From: Streptomyces huasconensis
GTDB taxonomy: Bacteria; Actinomycetota; Actinomycetes; Streptomycetales; Streptomycetaceae
NCBI GenBank assembly: GCA_004010275.1
Contig: RBWT01000009.1
Coordinates: 1 to 64,000 of the forward strand
Direction: 5' to 3'
DNA: 64,000 nt
The stretch's first letter is position 1, and every line of letters starts with the position of its first letter. Below, piece after piece: positions 45,428 to 54,451 of the stretch. The position numbers were made by a program, and so were the translations under genes. The notes under the pieces were generated by a model that saw nothing but the letters and a program-made list of their open reading frames with translations, was not told the origin of the DNA and ran no database searches.

Positions 45428-45433
45428 TAGAGT
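45428..45433 (+). promoter_or_regulatory. possible -10 box just upstream of hisE
   Basis: TAGAGT ends 10 bp before the hisE ATG; transcription would start at or near the start codon, giving a leaderless mRNA. No good -35 box is visible. Confidence 0.35.
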
Positions 45434-45443
45434 GAACGGCATC

Positions 45444-45716
45444 ATGTCCAAGAAGACTTTCGAGGAGCTCTTCACCGAGCTCCAGCACAAGGCCGCCCAC
45501 GGCGACCCCACGACCTCCCGCACCGCCGAGCTGGTCGACAAGGGCGTCCATGCCATCGGCAAGAAGGTCGTCGAGGAGGCCGCCGAAGTCTGGATGGCCG
45601 CCGAGTACGAGGGCAAGGAAGCAGCCGCCGAGGAGATCTCGCAGCTGCTCTACCACGTCCAGGTGATGATGGTCGCCCGCGGCATCTCCCTCGACGACGT
45701 CTACGCCCACCTCTGA
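45444..45716 (+). CDS. hisE: phosphoribosyl-ATP pyrophosphatase
   Basis: 90-aa all-helical pyrophosphohydrolase for the second step of histidine synthesis. MazG-like acidic motif [19 protein letters not shown] and [18 protein letters not shown]. Start chosen at the ATG 45444, which gives [10 protein letters not shown]; the long upstream frame belongs to ribH antisense reading and is ignored. hisG follows after 66 bp, the usual hisE-hisG order in actinobacteria. Confidence 0.95.
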   Translation: MSKKTFEELFTELQHKAAHGDPTTSRTAELVDKGVHAIGKKVVEEAAEVWMAAEYEGKEAAAEEISQLLYHVQVMMVARGISLDDVYAHL

Positions 45717-45782
45717 GCCGTACGCCCTCCGTACGTCAGCCGAACCAGCTCCACACCCCATCACACGAAGGAAGCCCGCCTC

Positions 45783-46631
45783 ATGCTGCGCATCGCCGTC
45801 CCCAACAAGGGTTCACTGTCCGGACCTGCGTCGGCGATGCTCCATGAGGCCGGCTACCAGCAGCGCAAGGAGTCCAAGGAACTCGTCCTCGTCGACCCCG
45901 AGAACGAGGTCGAGTTCTTCTACCTCCGGCCCAAGGACATCGCGATCTACGTCTCGGGCGGCAAGCTGGACATCGGCATCACCGGCCAGGACCTGCTGGT
46001 CGACTCCGGCGCCGACGCCGAGGTGATCCTGCCGCTTGGCTTCGCCCGCTCCACGTTCCGCTTCGCCGCCAAGCCGGGCACGGCCACCGGCATCGAGGAC
46101 CTCGCGGGCAAGACCGTCGCGACCTCCTACGAGGGCATCGTCGCCAAGCACCTCGCCGACCACGGCGTCGCCGCCTCCGTCGTCCACCTCGACGGAGCCG
46201 TGGAGACCGCCATCGAGCTGGGCGTGGCCGAGGTCATCGCGGACGTCGTGGAGACCGGCACCTCCCTGCGCAACGCGGGCCTGGAGGTCTTCGGCGAGCC
46301 GATCATGAAGTCCGAGGCGGTCGTCATCCGGCGCACCGGCGCCGACGGCGACGACGAGAAGGTCCAGCAGTTCCTGCGCCGCCTCCAGGGCGTCCTGGTC
46401 GCCCGGTCGTACGTGATGATGGACTATGACTGCCGTGCCGAGCACCTGGAGCGGGCCGTCGCGCTCACCCCGGGCCTCGAATCGCCGACGATCTCCCCGC
46501 TGCACAACGAAGGCTGGGTGGCCGTGCGCTCCATGGTCCCCGCCAAGGAGGCGCAGCGCGTCATGGACGACCTGTACGCCCTCGGGGCGCGGGCCATCCT
46601 CACCACCGCCATCCACGCATGTCGTCTCTGA
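45783..46631 (+). CDS. hisG: ATP phosphoribosyltransferase, long form
   Basis: First enzyme of histidine synthesis; 282 aa, the long form that carries its own C-terminal histidine-feedback domain and needs no HisZ. MLRIAVPNKGSLS at the start, LDIGITGQDLLVDSG, and the PRPP loop IADVVETGTSLRNAGL. The C-terminal ACT-like part ends RAILTTAIHACRL. The reading frame is intact. The next gene overlaps its last 13 bases. Confidence 0.96.
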   Translation: MLRIAVPNKGSLSGPASAMLHEAGYQQRKESKELVLVDPENEVEFFYLRPKDIAIYVSGGKLDIGITGQDLLVDSGADAEVILPLGFARSTFRFAAKPGTATGIEDLAGKTVATSYEGIVAKHLADHGVAASVVHLDGAVETAIELGVAEVIADVVETGTSLRNAGLEVFGEPIMKSEAVVIRRTGADGDDEKVQQFLRRLQGVLVARSYVMMDYDCRAEHLERAVALTPGLESPTISPLHNEGWVAVRSMVPAKEAQRVMDDLYALGARAILTTAIHACRL

Positions 46632-47101
46632 ACCGGCAGAAGGACCCGCTCGTGTCCGAGCTTCCCGCTCTCCCCGCTCTTCCCGTCACGTTCCGGCCGA
46701 AGCGGACCAGGGCGGTGCTGCTCGGCGCGGGCGCGGCGATGTTCGTCGTCCTCACGGTGATCTCCCTCCTGCTGCCCACGCTCAGCCCGGGGGAGCGGAC
46801 CAGCTTCATCTTCACCGGCGCCCTGCTCCTCGGCGTGCTCATGCTGCTCAGCAGGCCGAAGGTCGTCGCGGACGACTCCGGGGTCACCGTCGTCAACATC
46901 GCGAGCAGCCGCCGTCTGGCCTGGGCCGAGATCGTCCAGGTCACCCTGCGCCCCGGCGACCCCTGGGTCTTCCTCAACCTCAGCGACGGCACCAGCCTGG
47001 CCGCCCTCGGCATCCAGCCGGGCATCGCCAGGGAGCAGGCCGTCGCCGACGCCAAGGCCCTCCGTGCCCTCGTGGACGCCCGTACGCCGCAAGGGGACTG
47101 A
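46619..47101 (+). CDS. small membrane protein with PH-like domain
   Basis: 160 aa. Two hydrophobic segments (AVLLGAGAAMFVVLTVISLL and SFIFTGALLLGVLMLL) are followed by a beta-rich domain (VVADDSGVTVVNIASSRRLA, WVFLNLSDGTSLAALG) typical of bacterial PH-like domains. The ATG overlaps the hisG end, so translation is coupled, but a role in histidine synthesis is not implied. A similar layout is seen in the gene at 1875-2443. Confidence 0.75.
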   Translation: MSSLNRQKDPLVSELPALPALPVTFRPKRTRAVLLGAGAAMFVVLTVISLLLPTLSPGERTSFIFTGALLLGVLMLLSRPKVVADDSGVTVVNIASSRRLAWAEIVQVTLRPGDPWVFLNLSDGTSLAALGIQPGIAREQAVADAKALRALVDARTPQGD

Positions 47102-47129
47102 CGTTCCGCGTCGCGCCTTGATTAATCTG

Positions 47130-47163
47130 GGGGCGGGGCGCGCCCGGTGTGCCGCCCCGCCCC
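47130..47163 (+). terminator. GC-rich hairpin downstream of the his genes
   Basis: 11-bp stem (47130-47140 with 47153-47163), 29 bases after the previous stop, without a U-tract. Confidence 0.55.
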
Positions 47164-47299
47164 TGACGGGCCCGCCCGGCCCCCAGGGGCTCCTGCTATC
47201 CGAGGAGTGACTCCCTCCGGCGATGGACGGATCGTCCTGTAGTACTTGCGCCGCCCTCTCCCGACATACCGGGACCCGTACGACCGGAGGGGCGGCGGC

Positions 47300-48643
47300 A
47301 TGACAGTCCCCCTTCTGCTCCTCGCGGCGGCATTCCTGCTGATTCTCGCCAACGGCTTCTTCGTGGCGGCCGAGTTCGGCCTCGTCACCGTCGAGCGGCC
47401 CGACGCGGAGAAGGCCGCGGCCGACGGCGACCGCCGGGCCCGCACGGTGGTCGCCGCCCTCAAGGAGCTGTCCTTCCAGCTCTCCGGCACCCAGCTCGGC
47501 ATCACCCTCACCTCGCTCGTCGTCGGCATGCTCGCCGAACCGGCCCTCGCGCACCTGCTCGCGGGCCCGTTCACGGCGATCGGCGTCCCCGACGGCGCCG
47601 TCGGCGGTGTCTCCGTGATGGTCGGCATGCTGCTCGCCTCCGCCGTGCAGATGGTCATCGGTGAACTGGTGCCCAAGAACTGGGCGGTCTCCAGGCCGCT
47701 CCAGGTCGCGCGGTTCGTCGCGGGCCCGCAGCACGTCTTCGCGCGTCTCTTCCGCCCCGTGATCGCTCTCCTGAACGCCGTGGCCAACCGGCTGGTGCGT
47801 GCCCTCGGCGTCGAGCCCGCCGAGGAGCTGGCCTCGGCCCGCACACCCGGCGAACTGGTCTCCCTGGCCCGCCACTCGGCGCAGGCCGGTGCCCTGGAGC
47901 AGGGCACCGCCGACCTGTTCGTCCGTACCCTGTCCACCCTCTCCCTCGGCGAGCTGACCGCGCAGCACGTCATGACGCCGCGCGTGAAGGTCAGCGCGCT
48001 CCAGTCCTCGGCGACCGCCGAGGACGTGGTGAACCTGACGCGCGCCACCGGCCTGTCCCGCTTCCCGGTCTACCGCGAGCGGATCGACGAGGTCGTCGGC
48101 GTGGTGCACCTCAAGGACGCCCTTGCGGTGCCCGCCACCGACCGGCTGCGCACCCCGGTGAGCCGCATCGCCCAGGCCCCGCTCCTCGTCCCCGAGACAC
48201 TGCCCGTGCAGCCGCTGCTGGCGCGCCTGCGCAGCGAGCAGCCCATGGCCGTCGTCGTCGACGAGTACGGCGGCACCGCCGGAGTGGTCACCCTGGAGGA
48301 CATCGTCGAGGAACTCGTCGGCGAAGTGCGCGACGAACACGACCTCCTCGACGTGCCCGAGCTGTGCCCCGTGCCGCCCGAGGACGGCAGGCCCGCCTGG
48401 GACGCCGACGGCAGCTGCCGCGTCGACACGCTGCGGCGCATAGGACTCGACGTACCCGAAGGGCCCTACGAGACCGTGGCGGGCCTCGTCGCCGACCTCC
48501 TCGGCCGCATCCCGGCCCCCGGCGACCGGGCGGAACTGCCCGGCTGGCGGCTCTCGGTGCGCCAGGTCGGGCACAACCGCGCCGAGCGGGTCAGGATCGC
48601 CAGGACGGCCGACACCCCCGCCCTCGCGGAGGCGGGCCGATGA
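47300..48643 (+). CDS. CNNM/CorC (HlyC) family membrane protein with CBS pair, first of two
   Basis: 447 aa. DUF21/CNNM transmembrane domain (LLILANGFFVAAEFGLVTVER, then helices to about residue 165), a CBS pair (AQHVMTPRVKVSALQ and IAQAPLLVPETLPVQPLL) and a C-terminal CorC/HlyC domain (YETVAGLVADLLGRIP). The TPRVKV and DEYGGTAGVVTLEDIVEELV motifs are standard. Related proteins act in magnesium or cobalt efflux; I would not assert the ion. ATG at 47300 with GGAGG nearby. The reading frame is intact. Confidence 0.9.
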   Translation: MTVPLLLLAAAFLLILANGFFVAAEFGLVTVERPDAEKAAADGDRRARTVVAALKELSFQLSGTQLGITLTSLVVGMLAEPALAHLLAGPFTAIGVPDGAVGGVSVMVGMLLASAVQMVIGELVPKNWAVSRPLQVARFVAGPQHVFARLFRPVIALLNAVANRLVRALGVEPAEELASARTPGELVSLARHSAQAGALEQGTADLFVRTLSTLSLGELTAQHVMTPRVKVSALQSSATAEDVVNLTRATGLSRFPVYRERIDEVVGVVHLKDALAVPATDRLRTPVSRIAQAPLLVPETLPVQPLLARLRSEQPMAVVVDEYGGTAGVVTLEDIVEELVGEVRDEHDLLDVPELCPVPPEDGRPAWDADGSCRVDTLRRIGLDVPEGPYETVAGLVADLLGRIPAPGDRAELPGWRLSVRQVGHNRAERVRIARTADTPALAEAGR

Positions 48644-49728
48644 GTCTGCTCCAACTGCTCTTCGCCGTCCTGCTGGTGCTCGCCAACGGCTTCTTCGTCG
48701 GCGCCGAGTTCGCACTCGTGTCCGTACGCCGCAGCCAGATCGAGCCCCTGGACACCAAGCGGGCCCGCCAGGTCCTGTACGGGCTCGAACACCTGCCGCA
48801 GATGATGGCGGCCGCCCAGTTCGGCATCACCGTCTGCTCGCTGACGCTCGGCGCCGTCGCCGAGCCGACCGTGGCCCATCTTCTGGAGCCGCTCTTCCAC
48901 GCGGTCCACCTGCCCGAGGGTGTGATCCACCCCCTCGGCTACGTGATCGCGCTCGCCGTCGTCGTCTTCCTGCACCTCGTCATCGGCGAGATGGTCCCGA
49001 AGAACCTCGCGATGGCGGCCCCCGAGAAGACCGCGCTCTGGTTCAGCCCGGGCCTGGTCGCCTTCGCCCGGCTGTGCCGGCCGGTGACGGTGGCGCTCGG
49101 GGCGTGCGCCCACCTCGTCCTCAAGCTCTTCGGGGTGGAGCCCAAGGACGAGGTCGAGGCGGTCTTCACCAGCGAGCAGCTCAACCGCCTCGTGGAGGAC
49201 TCCGGTCAGGCGGGTCTGCTCGACCCCGAGGAGCAGGAGCGCCTGGAGGACGCCCTGGAGCTGGGCTCGCGCCCGGTGACGGATGTGCTCCTCGACCCCG
49301 CATCCCTGGTGACGGTGGGCGCCTCGGTCACCCCGGCGCAGGTCGTCGAGCTGACCGGGCGCACCGGCTTCTCCCGCTTCCCGGTCCGCGCGGAGAACGG
49401 CGCCTTCATGGGCTACCTCCACGTCAAGGACGTTCTGGACCTGGAGGAGACCGACCGGGCCGTGCCCCAGCAGGTCTGGCGCCCGATGACGACGCTGCGG
49501 GCGGAGCTGCCGCTCGACGACGCCCTGACCGTGATGCGGCGCGCCGCGACCCATCTGGCGCAGGTCGCCGACGCCTCGGGCAGGGTGCTCGGCCTGGTCG
49601 CCCTGGAGGACGTACTCGAACTCCTGGTCGGCGAGGTCCGCGACCCGGCGCACCGCGTGGCGGTGCCCCGCGGAGCGCGGGAGACCACGGGCGGCCACGA
49701 GCACCTGGACGGCGCCCTCGTCGGGTGA
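48640..49728 (+). CDS. CNNM/CorC family membrane protein with CBS pair, second of two
   Basis: 362 aa. Same architecture as its neighbour (ANGFFVGAEFALVSVRRSQ, transmembrane domain, CBS pair with VTDVLLDPASLVTV and VALEDVLELLVGEV) but without the C-terminal CorC domain. ATGA overlap with the upstream paralogue shows coupled translation. Tandem pairs of a long and a short member are common in actinobacteria and may form a heterodimer; this is inference. The reading frame is intact. Confidence 0.9.
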   Translation: MSLLQLLFAVLLVLANGFFVGAEFALVSVRRSQIEPLDTKRARQVLYGLEHLPQMMAAAQFGITVCSLTLGAVAEPTVAHLLEPLFHAVHLPEGVIHPLGYVIALAVVVFLHLVIGEMVPKNLAMAAPEKTALWFSPGLVAFARLCRPVTVALGACAHLVLKLFGVEPKDEVEAVFTSEQLNRLVEDSGQAGLLDPEEQERLEDALELGSRPVTDVLLDPASLVTVGASVTPAQVVELTGRTGFSRFPVRAENGAFMGYLHVKDVLDLEETDRAVPQQVWRPMTTLRAELPLDDALTVMRRAATHLAQVADASGRVLGLVALEDVLELLVGEVRDPAHRVAVPRGARETTGGHEHLDGALVG

Positions 49729-49758
49729 CGGCGGGCGGGCGGCGGGGCGCGCCGGGGC

Positions 49759-51650
49759 TCAGCAGCCCGGCGTGTCCTGCGGCCCGCGTCCCGAGAGCAC
49801 CTCTCCGTACGCCTGCATGAGATCCGGGAGCCGCAGCGTCGACAGGTCCTCGCGGCCCGGCTCACCCGGGTAGCAGGAGAGCCGCAGGTCGCGGTAGGCG
49901 CAGCTCTTCTCGTAGAGCGTGCGCAGGAAGCGGCCGTTGCCCAACTCGTCGATCCAGCCCTGGTCGACGACGTGCCCGCTGATGGAGCGCAGCTCCTCCA
50001 CGGCCTCCTCGTCCCACACGTCGCCGTTCTCGGCGGCCAGCACCTCACCGATCGCCGTCAGCTCCAGGGGGCGGTACGAGGGGAAGTCGACCCGCGTCGT
50101 GAACCGCGAGGACAGGCCCGGGTTGGCGGCGAGCAGCCGGTCCATGCCCTCCGGATAGCCGGCGAGGATCACCACGAGGTGGTCGCGGTTGTCCTCGGCC
50201 CGCTTCAGGAGCACCTGGAGCGCCTCGTCGCCGTACGCGTCGCCCTTGCCGTAACCGGAGTTGGACAGGGAGTACGCCTCGTCGACGAAGAGGACGCCGC
50301 CGATGGCCGAGTCGATCAGTTCGTTGGCCTTCACGGCGGTCTGGCCGAGGTACTCCCCGACGAGGTCGGCGCGCTGCGCCTCCACCAGGTGGTCGCCGCC
50401 GAGCAGCCCGAGGGCGTAGAAGACGCGGCCGAGGATGCGGGCCACGGTGGTCTTGCCGGTGCCCGAGGGGCCGGAGAAGACGAAGTGTCGTTTCGGCGGC
50501 TGTACGGGCAGGCCCTGCGCGGCCCGCAGACGGGCCATGTTCAGCTGCGCGGAGAGCGCCTTGACCTGGCGCTTCACCGGCTCCAGGCCGACCATGCCCT
50601 CCAGTTCGGCGAGCGCGGCCTCCAGGAGGGCGGGGTCGTGGGCCCCGGCGGCCGCTGCGCGGGCCCCGGCTTGACCGGGATGACGGCCTTCTCGCGGACG
50701 GCGTCGGCCTCGGAAGGACCGCTCTGCGCGGGAGGCGGCCCGCCCGGCGGCGGCTCAAGACCGGTGACCTTCACGTCGCGGCCCTCGGTGCCGAAGAGCA
50801 CGTCGATGCCGTCGGGCCCCTCCAGCGCGTCCTGGCCCCCGCCCGCCAGAGTGATCGCGGTGGCGAGGTCGGCCGCTTCGTCGTAGCCGTCGCCCTCGGC
50901 GATCGCCGCGAGCCGTGCCGAGGTGTCCATGAAGGAGGCGTCGACCCGGTGCACCGCGCGGTACAGGGGCAGCGCCGCCGCCGAGCGCCCGGTGCCCTCG
51001 TGCGCGCGGGCCAGCCAGTACCGCAGCTCCTTGCGCTGGGGCTGCTCGCTGCGGCACCGCATCAGGGCGGCGGACAGCAGTGGCTCGGCCTGGCCGTACA
51101 TCTCCAGGCGCACCCGGGCCATGCCGCCGAAGAGCCCGGCCTCGATGCCCAGCATCGGGTCGTCGACGAGCGGGTCGGTGTGCCGCACCAGCTGCTCCCA
51201 GTCCTTGACCAGGTAGGCCCGGCAGGCGTGCAGGAACCGCACCTGCGGGTCCGCGTCGACGGGCGGCAGGCCGGCGAGCGCCCGGTCCAGCTCGGGGACA
51301 TGGCGGCCGTCGAGCCAGTGCGAGGCGTGCGCGAGCAGCAGGTCGCGCGTGCTCTCCAGGACGGGCTGGACCCACCAGCCCAGCCAGTACCAGGAGTTGA
51401 GCGTGCGCGCGTGCCGGACCCGCTGCTCCCCGAACCGGGTCCGGTGCTGGAACATCCGCAGGAGCGCCGTCGTCGTGTCGACGCGCAGCGCGTGCAGCCC
51501 GAGCCAGGCGTCGGCCATGCCGGCATCCATCCGCACCGCGGCGCGGAACTCCTCCTCGGCCTGCGGATAGGCGCCCATCGTGTAGGCGTCGACGCCCCTC
51601 AGCCAGGCGAGGTCGGCCGGGGCGGGTGAGCCCACCGCGTCGAAGTCCAT
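49759..51650 (-). CDS. TPR-containing AAA+ ATPase (EccA/CbbX-like), one frameshift
   Basis: About 630 aa. The N-terminal half is an alpha-helical TPR-like domain (YPQAEEEFRAAVRMDAGMAD, later helical repeats), then a disordered Pro-rich linker (about residues 335-365), then an AAA+ domain with Walker A FSGPSGTGKTTVARI, Walker B GGVLFVDEAYSL and a sensor region LAGYPEGMDRLLAANPGLSS. This layout matches EccA of type VII secretion and CbbX-like ATPases. A frameshift near 50660 splits the two halves. No ESX genes (EccB/C/D, EsxA/B) lie nearby. Start at ATG 51650. Confidence 0.85.
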
Positions 51651-51929
51651 CACGTCCCCCACAAACCGTGCCCCCGTGTGCGTACCAGCGGGCCGGTGCC
51701 CGTCGGCCACTTCACTGAACCGCCGTGCTGCGGACGGGAGTTGTCTCGGCGCGCAGAGCATCCGTCCGGAAAAGGCGCACCGATAGGCATCGTACCTGCG
51801 GGGGAGCGGTCGGCCGTAGGGTGCCGCACTGCCGGATCGGCCGAGAAGGGCCGTCGGGGGAGCCGGGCCGACGGTGACCGAGGGTGAGCGGGCGGCGGCT
51901 CGGAGCGGTCGGGAAACGGGTCCTTGAGG

Positions 51930-52002
51930 GCAGAACGAAGCCCCCGATCACGGGGGAACAACCGGGGGCTTCGCGTCTGCGGGCGGCCTCGGGAGGCCGC
52001 AC
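51930..52002 (-). ncRNA. candidate small RNA with terminator hairpin
   Basis: Leftward transcript about 70 nt long predicted from promoter to terminator. It contains a first hairpin GCGGCCTC/GAGGCCGC (52000-51993/51990-51983) and ends with a long stem GAAGCCCCCG/CGGGGGCTTC (51972-51963/51946-51937), whose 16-nt loop holds CCCCCG, followed by GTTCT. No open frame is present. C-rich loops recall the actinobacterial 6C RNA, but the match is not exact. It could also act as the terminator of the kinase gene. Confidence 0.5.
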
Positions 52003-52008
52003 CATCAG

Positions 52009-52038
52009 AACGTAAGTCCTGTATGGCCCCTGGGTCAA
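52009..52038 (-). promoter_or_regulatory. sigma-70-type promoter of the sRNA candidate
   Basis: Reading leftward: -35 TTGACC (52038-52033), 18-bp spacer, -10 TACGTT (52014-52009). It sits just after the stop of the kinase-like gene, which argues for an independent transcript. Confidence 0.5.
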
Positions 52039-52097
52039 GCGGAGTTGGGGCACTCGTGAAAAGTCGCCTGGCCAACTGGAAGCCGTTTTCCGGGGGT

Positions 52098-52761
52098 TCA
52101 GCGGACCGCCGACGGACCCTCACCGTGGGTGACGACTTGGGTTCCGGTCGGCGCCCCACTGGGTCCCCGCAGCACCTCGTATCCCTCTGGGCACTGTCGT
52201 ACCAGGAGGTCGGCGAAGGGCCGGGACGGGTCCTCGGTGAAGTGCCGCAGCTCCGCGGGTTCCCAGCCGTCCCAGAAGTCCCGCTGGGCCGCCCCGTCCC
52301 TGCGCCGCCCCCGCTGCCACGCGCTCGCGCGGCACGTCCATCCACAGCACGGCGGCGAGGTGTCCGCGTAGCGCGCGGCGGCCCGCGCCCACGCCCTCGA
52401 CGAGCACCACGGGCGCCGGCGGCAGAGGGTGTTCGGCGGGGCCGAAGCACCGCTCGTGCCAGTCGTACGCGGCGTAGCGCGCCGTCTCGCCGCGGGAGAG
52501 CGGGTCGAGGACCTGCCGCCGCAGCCGCTCGGTCCAGTCGAACAGCTGGTCGTGGCTCGCGATGTCGTCGAGCCGCAGGACCGGTGCGCCGCCGAGCGCC
52601 TCCGCCAGGCGCCGCGCGAACGTCGACTTCCCCGAGCCCGCGTGCCCGTCCACGGCGATCAGCCGGACGGGCCCGCACGAGGGCGGCAGGCCGCGCAGGG
52701 CGGCCGCGAGCGCGGGCAGCGAGGTCGGTGGGGTGCGCGGGGCGCGCGGGTCGGGGGTCAT
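52098..52761 (-). CDS. uridine-kinase-like P-loop protein (frameshifted)
   Basis: About 221 codons. P-loop GHAGSGKSTFARRLAEAL near the N-terminus, then VLRLDDIASHDQLFDWTERL with a kinase-like Asp pair and VVLVEGVGAGRRALRG, as in uridine kinase/phosphoribulokinase-like proteins of Streptomyces. Indels near 52325 move the C-terminal third to another frame, where it ends GPSAVR at 52098. ATG at 52761 preferred over the TTG at 52770. The true substrate is uncertain. Confidence 0.75.
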
Positions 52762-52820
52762 CACCGGCAAGCCTACGGGCGCAGCGGAAGCAGGCTGTTC
52801 CGCGCGCGTCCCAGGTCATG

Positions 52821-52841
52821 CCATTGGTTGAGGCCAATATT
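52821..52841 (+). promoter_or_regulatory. ATTGG/CCAAT repeats in a divergent promoter region
   Basis: ATTGG-N6-CCAATATTGG: an inverted repeat followed by the 10-bp palindrome CCAATATTGG. TGGTTGAGGCCA inside it matches 9 of 12 bases of the DasR consensus TGGTCTAGACCA. It lies between the kinase-like gene and the C39-like gene. Confidence 0.35.
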
Positions 52842-53003
52842 GGTGCGCGCGAGGGTGTCGAAGCGCTGGCAGAAGCCGGCCGGGACCGGCCATAGTTGCC
52901 CCACTTCCGTGCGGCCGACCACTTCCGTGCACCGGACGCCTCCGCGCAGCTGTACCGACCCTTCCGGCTCCGGCCGGAGACCACGTCGACTGGGGGTCCC
53001 CTG

Positions 53004-54404
53004 ATGGACCGAGCTGACCGAGCTGACCGCCCCGCCCGGGGCCATGACCTGTCCCGCAGATCCGTGCTCGCCTCGGCCGCCGCCCTGGCCGCCGTCGCGG
53101 CGGCCACGAGCCCCGCCCCGGCCGCGGGCGGCCAGGCCCGAGGGCGCCGCGCGCCGCGCGCGGACCGCTTCGTGGACAACCGCTTCTGGACCTCGTACGA
53201 GGACTGGCGCACCGGCACCGCCGAGGGCACCGCGGCTGTCGCCGCGGGCCGCCCCGGCCTGCGCATCGCGCGGCCCGCGGGCCGCACCGACTACGCCGAC
53301 CCGCACACCGGCAGGACCGCCGCCTGGGAGTACGCGCGCTGGACCTCGCCCACGCACCGCTCCACCGTCCCCGCGACGGAACTCATCGCCTCCTGGAACG
53401 CCCACACGCCCGCCGGGACCTGGCTGCAGGTCGAGCTGACGGGCACGTACGCCGACGGCACGAAGAGCCCCTGGTTCGTCATGGGCCGCTGGACCGCCGG
53501 TGACGACAAGGAGGCCGACATCCGGCGGACCTCGGTCGACGACCAGACCGACGGCAAGTCGACGGTCTGGACGGACACGCTCGCCCTGAACGACGCGGCG
53601 GCCGGTCCGCGCGTCGTCTCCTACCGGCTGCGCCTGACGCTGTACCGCACGCCGGGCGCCACCACGACCCCCACGGTCTGGCGGCTCGGCGCGATGGCCT
53701 CGGCGGTCCCCGACCGCTTCACGGTCCCGGCCTCCGAGCCGGGCCCCGGCAAGGAGCTGACGGTCCCGCGCTACTCGCAGGAGATCCACGTCGGCCAGTA
53801 CCCCGAGTACGACAACGGCGGCGAGGCCTGGTGCAGCCCCACCTCCTCACAGATGATCATCGAGTACTGGGGGCGCAGGCCGAAGCCCGAGGACCTCGCC
53901 TGGGTGGACCCGTCCTACGCCGACCCGCAGGTGTGCCACGCGGCCCGCCAGACGTTCGACTACCAGTACAAGGGCTGCGGGAACTGGCCCTTCAACGCGG
54001 CGTACGCGGCGACGTACACCGACCTCCAGGGCGTCGTCACCCGCCTCGCCACACTCACCGAGCTGGAGCAGCTGATCGCCGCCGGTATCCCCGCCATCAC
54101 GTCCCAGTCTTTCCTCAAGGAGGAGCTGACGGGCGCCGGGTACGGCACGGCCGGCCACCTGATGACGGTCATCGGCTTCACGGCGGACGGCGACGTGATC
54201 GCCAACGACCCGGCCTCACCGACCAACGAGGCGGTGCGCCGCGTCTACAAGCGGCGTGAATTCGAGAACATCTGGCTGCGCACCAAGCGCTACAACTCCA
54301 CCGGCAAGGTCGTCTCCGGCTCGGGCGGCGTCTGCTACCTGTACTTCCCGGTGAAGCTCACCGCGGCCCAGCGGCAGGCCCTCGCGGCGGTCGGCATCCG
54401 GTGA
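53004..54404 (+). CDS. Tat-exported C39-like peptidase
   Basis: 466 aa. Twin-arginine signal peptide LSRRSVLASAAALAAVAAA (residues about 16-34). A beta-sandwich-like region follows, then a papain-like C39 domain with the active-site Cys in GGEAWCSPTSSQMIIEYWG, His in GTAGHLMTVIGF and Asp in VIANDPASP. Secreted proteases of this type are frequent in Streptomyces; the substrate is unknown. ATG at 53004 chosen because GGGGG lies upstream and the longer frame is unconserved. The reading frame is intact. Confidence 0.83.
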   Translation: MDRADRADRPARGHDLSRRSVLASAAALAAVAAATSPAPAAGGQARGRRAPRADRFVDNRFWTSYEDWRTGTAEGTAAVAAGRPGLRIARPAGRTDYADPHTGRTAAWEYARWTSPTHRSTVPATELIASWNAHTPAGTWLQVELTGTYADGTKSPWFVMGRWTAGDDKEADIRRTSVDDQTDGKSTVWTDTLALNDAAAGPRVVSYRLRLTLYRTPGATTTPTVWRLGAMASAVPDRFTVPASEPGPGKELTVPRYSQEIHVGQYPEYDNGGEAWCSPTSSQMIIEYWGRRPKPEDLAWVDPSYADPQVCHAARQTFDYQYKGCGNWPFNAAYAATYTDLQGVVTRLATLTELEQLIAAGIPAITSQSFLKEELTGAGYGTAGHLMTVIGFTADGDVIANDPASPTNEAVRRVYKRREFENIWLRTKRYNSTGKVVSGSGGVCYLYFPVKLTAAQRQALAAVGIR

Positions 54405-54410
54405 CGGACG

Positions 54411-54445
54411 CCGGGGGTGCGGGGCACCCCGCCCCGCACCCCCGG
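54411..54445. terminator. bidirectional terminator between convergent genes
   Basis: Perfect 14-bp stem (54411-54424 with 54432-54445) and a 7-base loop, between the stops of the C39 gene and the M1 peptidase gene. Confidence 0.8.
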
Positions 54446-54451
54446 TGAGCC

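Larger units (their letters stand above)
51651..52097 (-). other. intergenic region holding an sRNA candidate
   Basis: 447 bp without a plausible protein gene between the AAA+ ATPase and the kinase-like gene. The only clear structure is a promoter plus two-hairpin transcript at 51930-52038. Confidence 0.6.
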
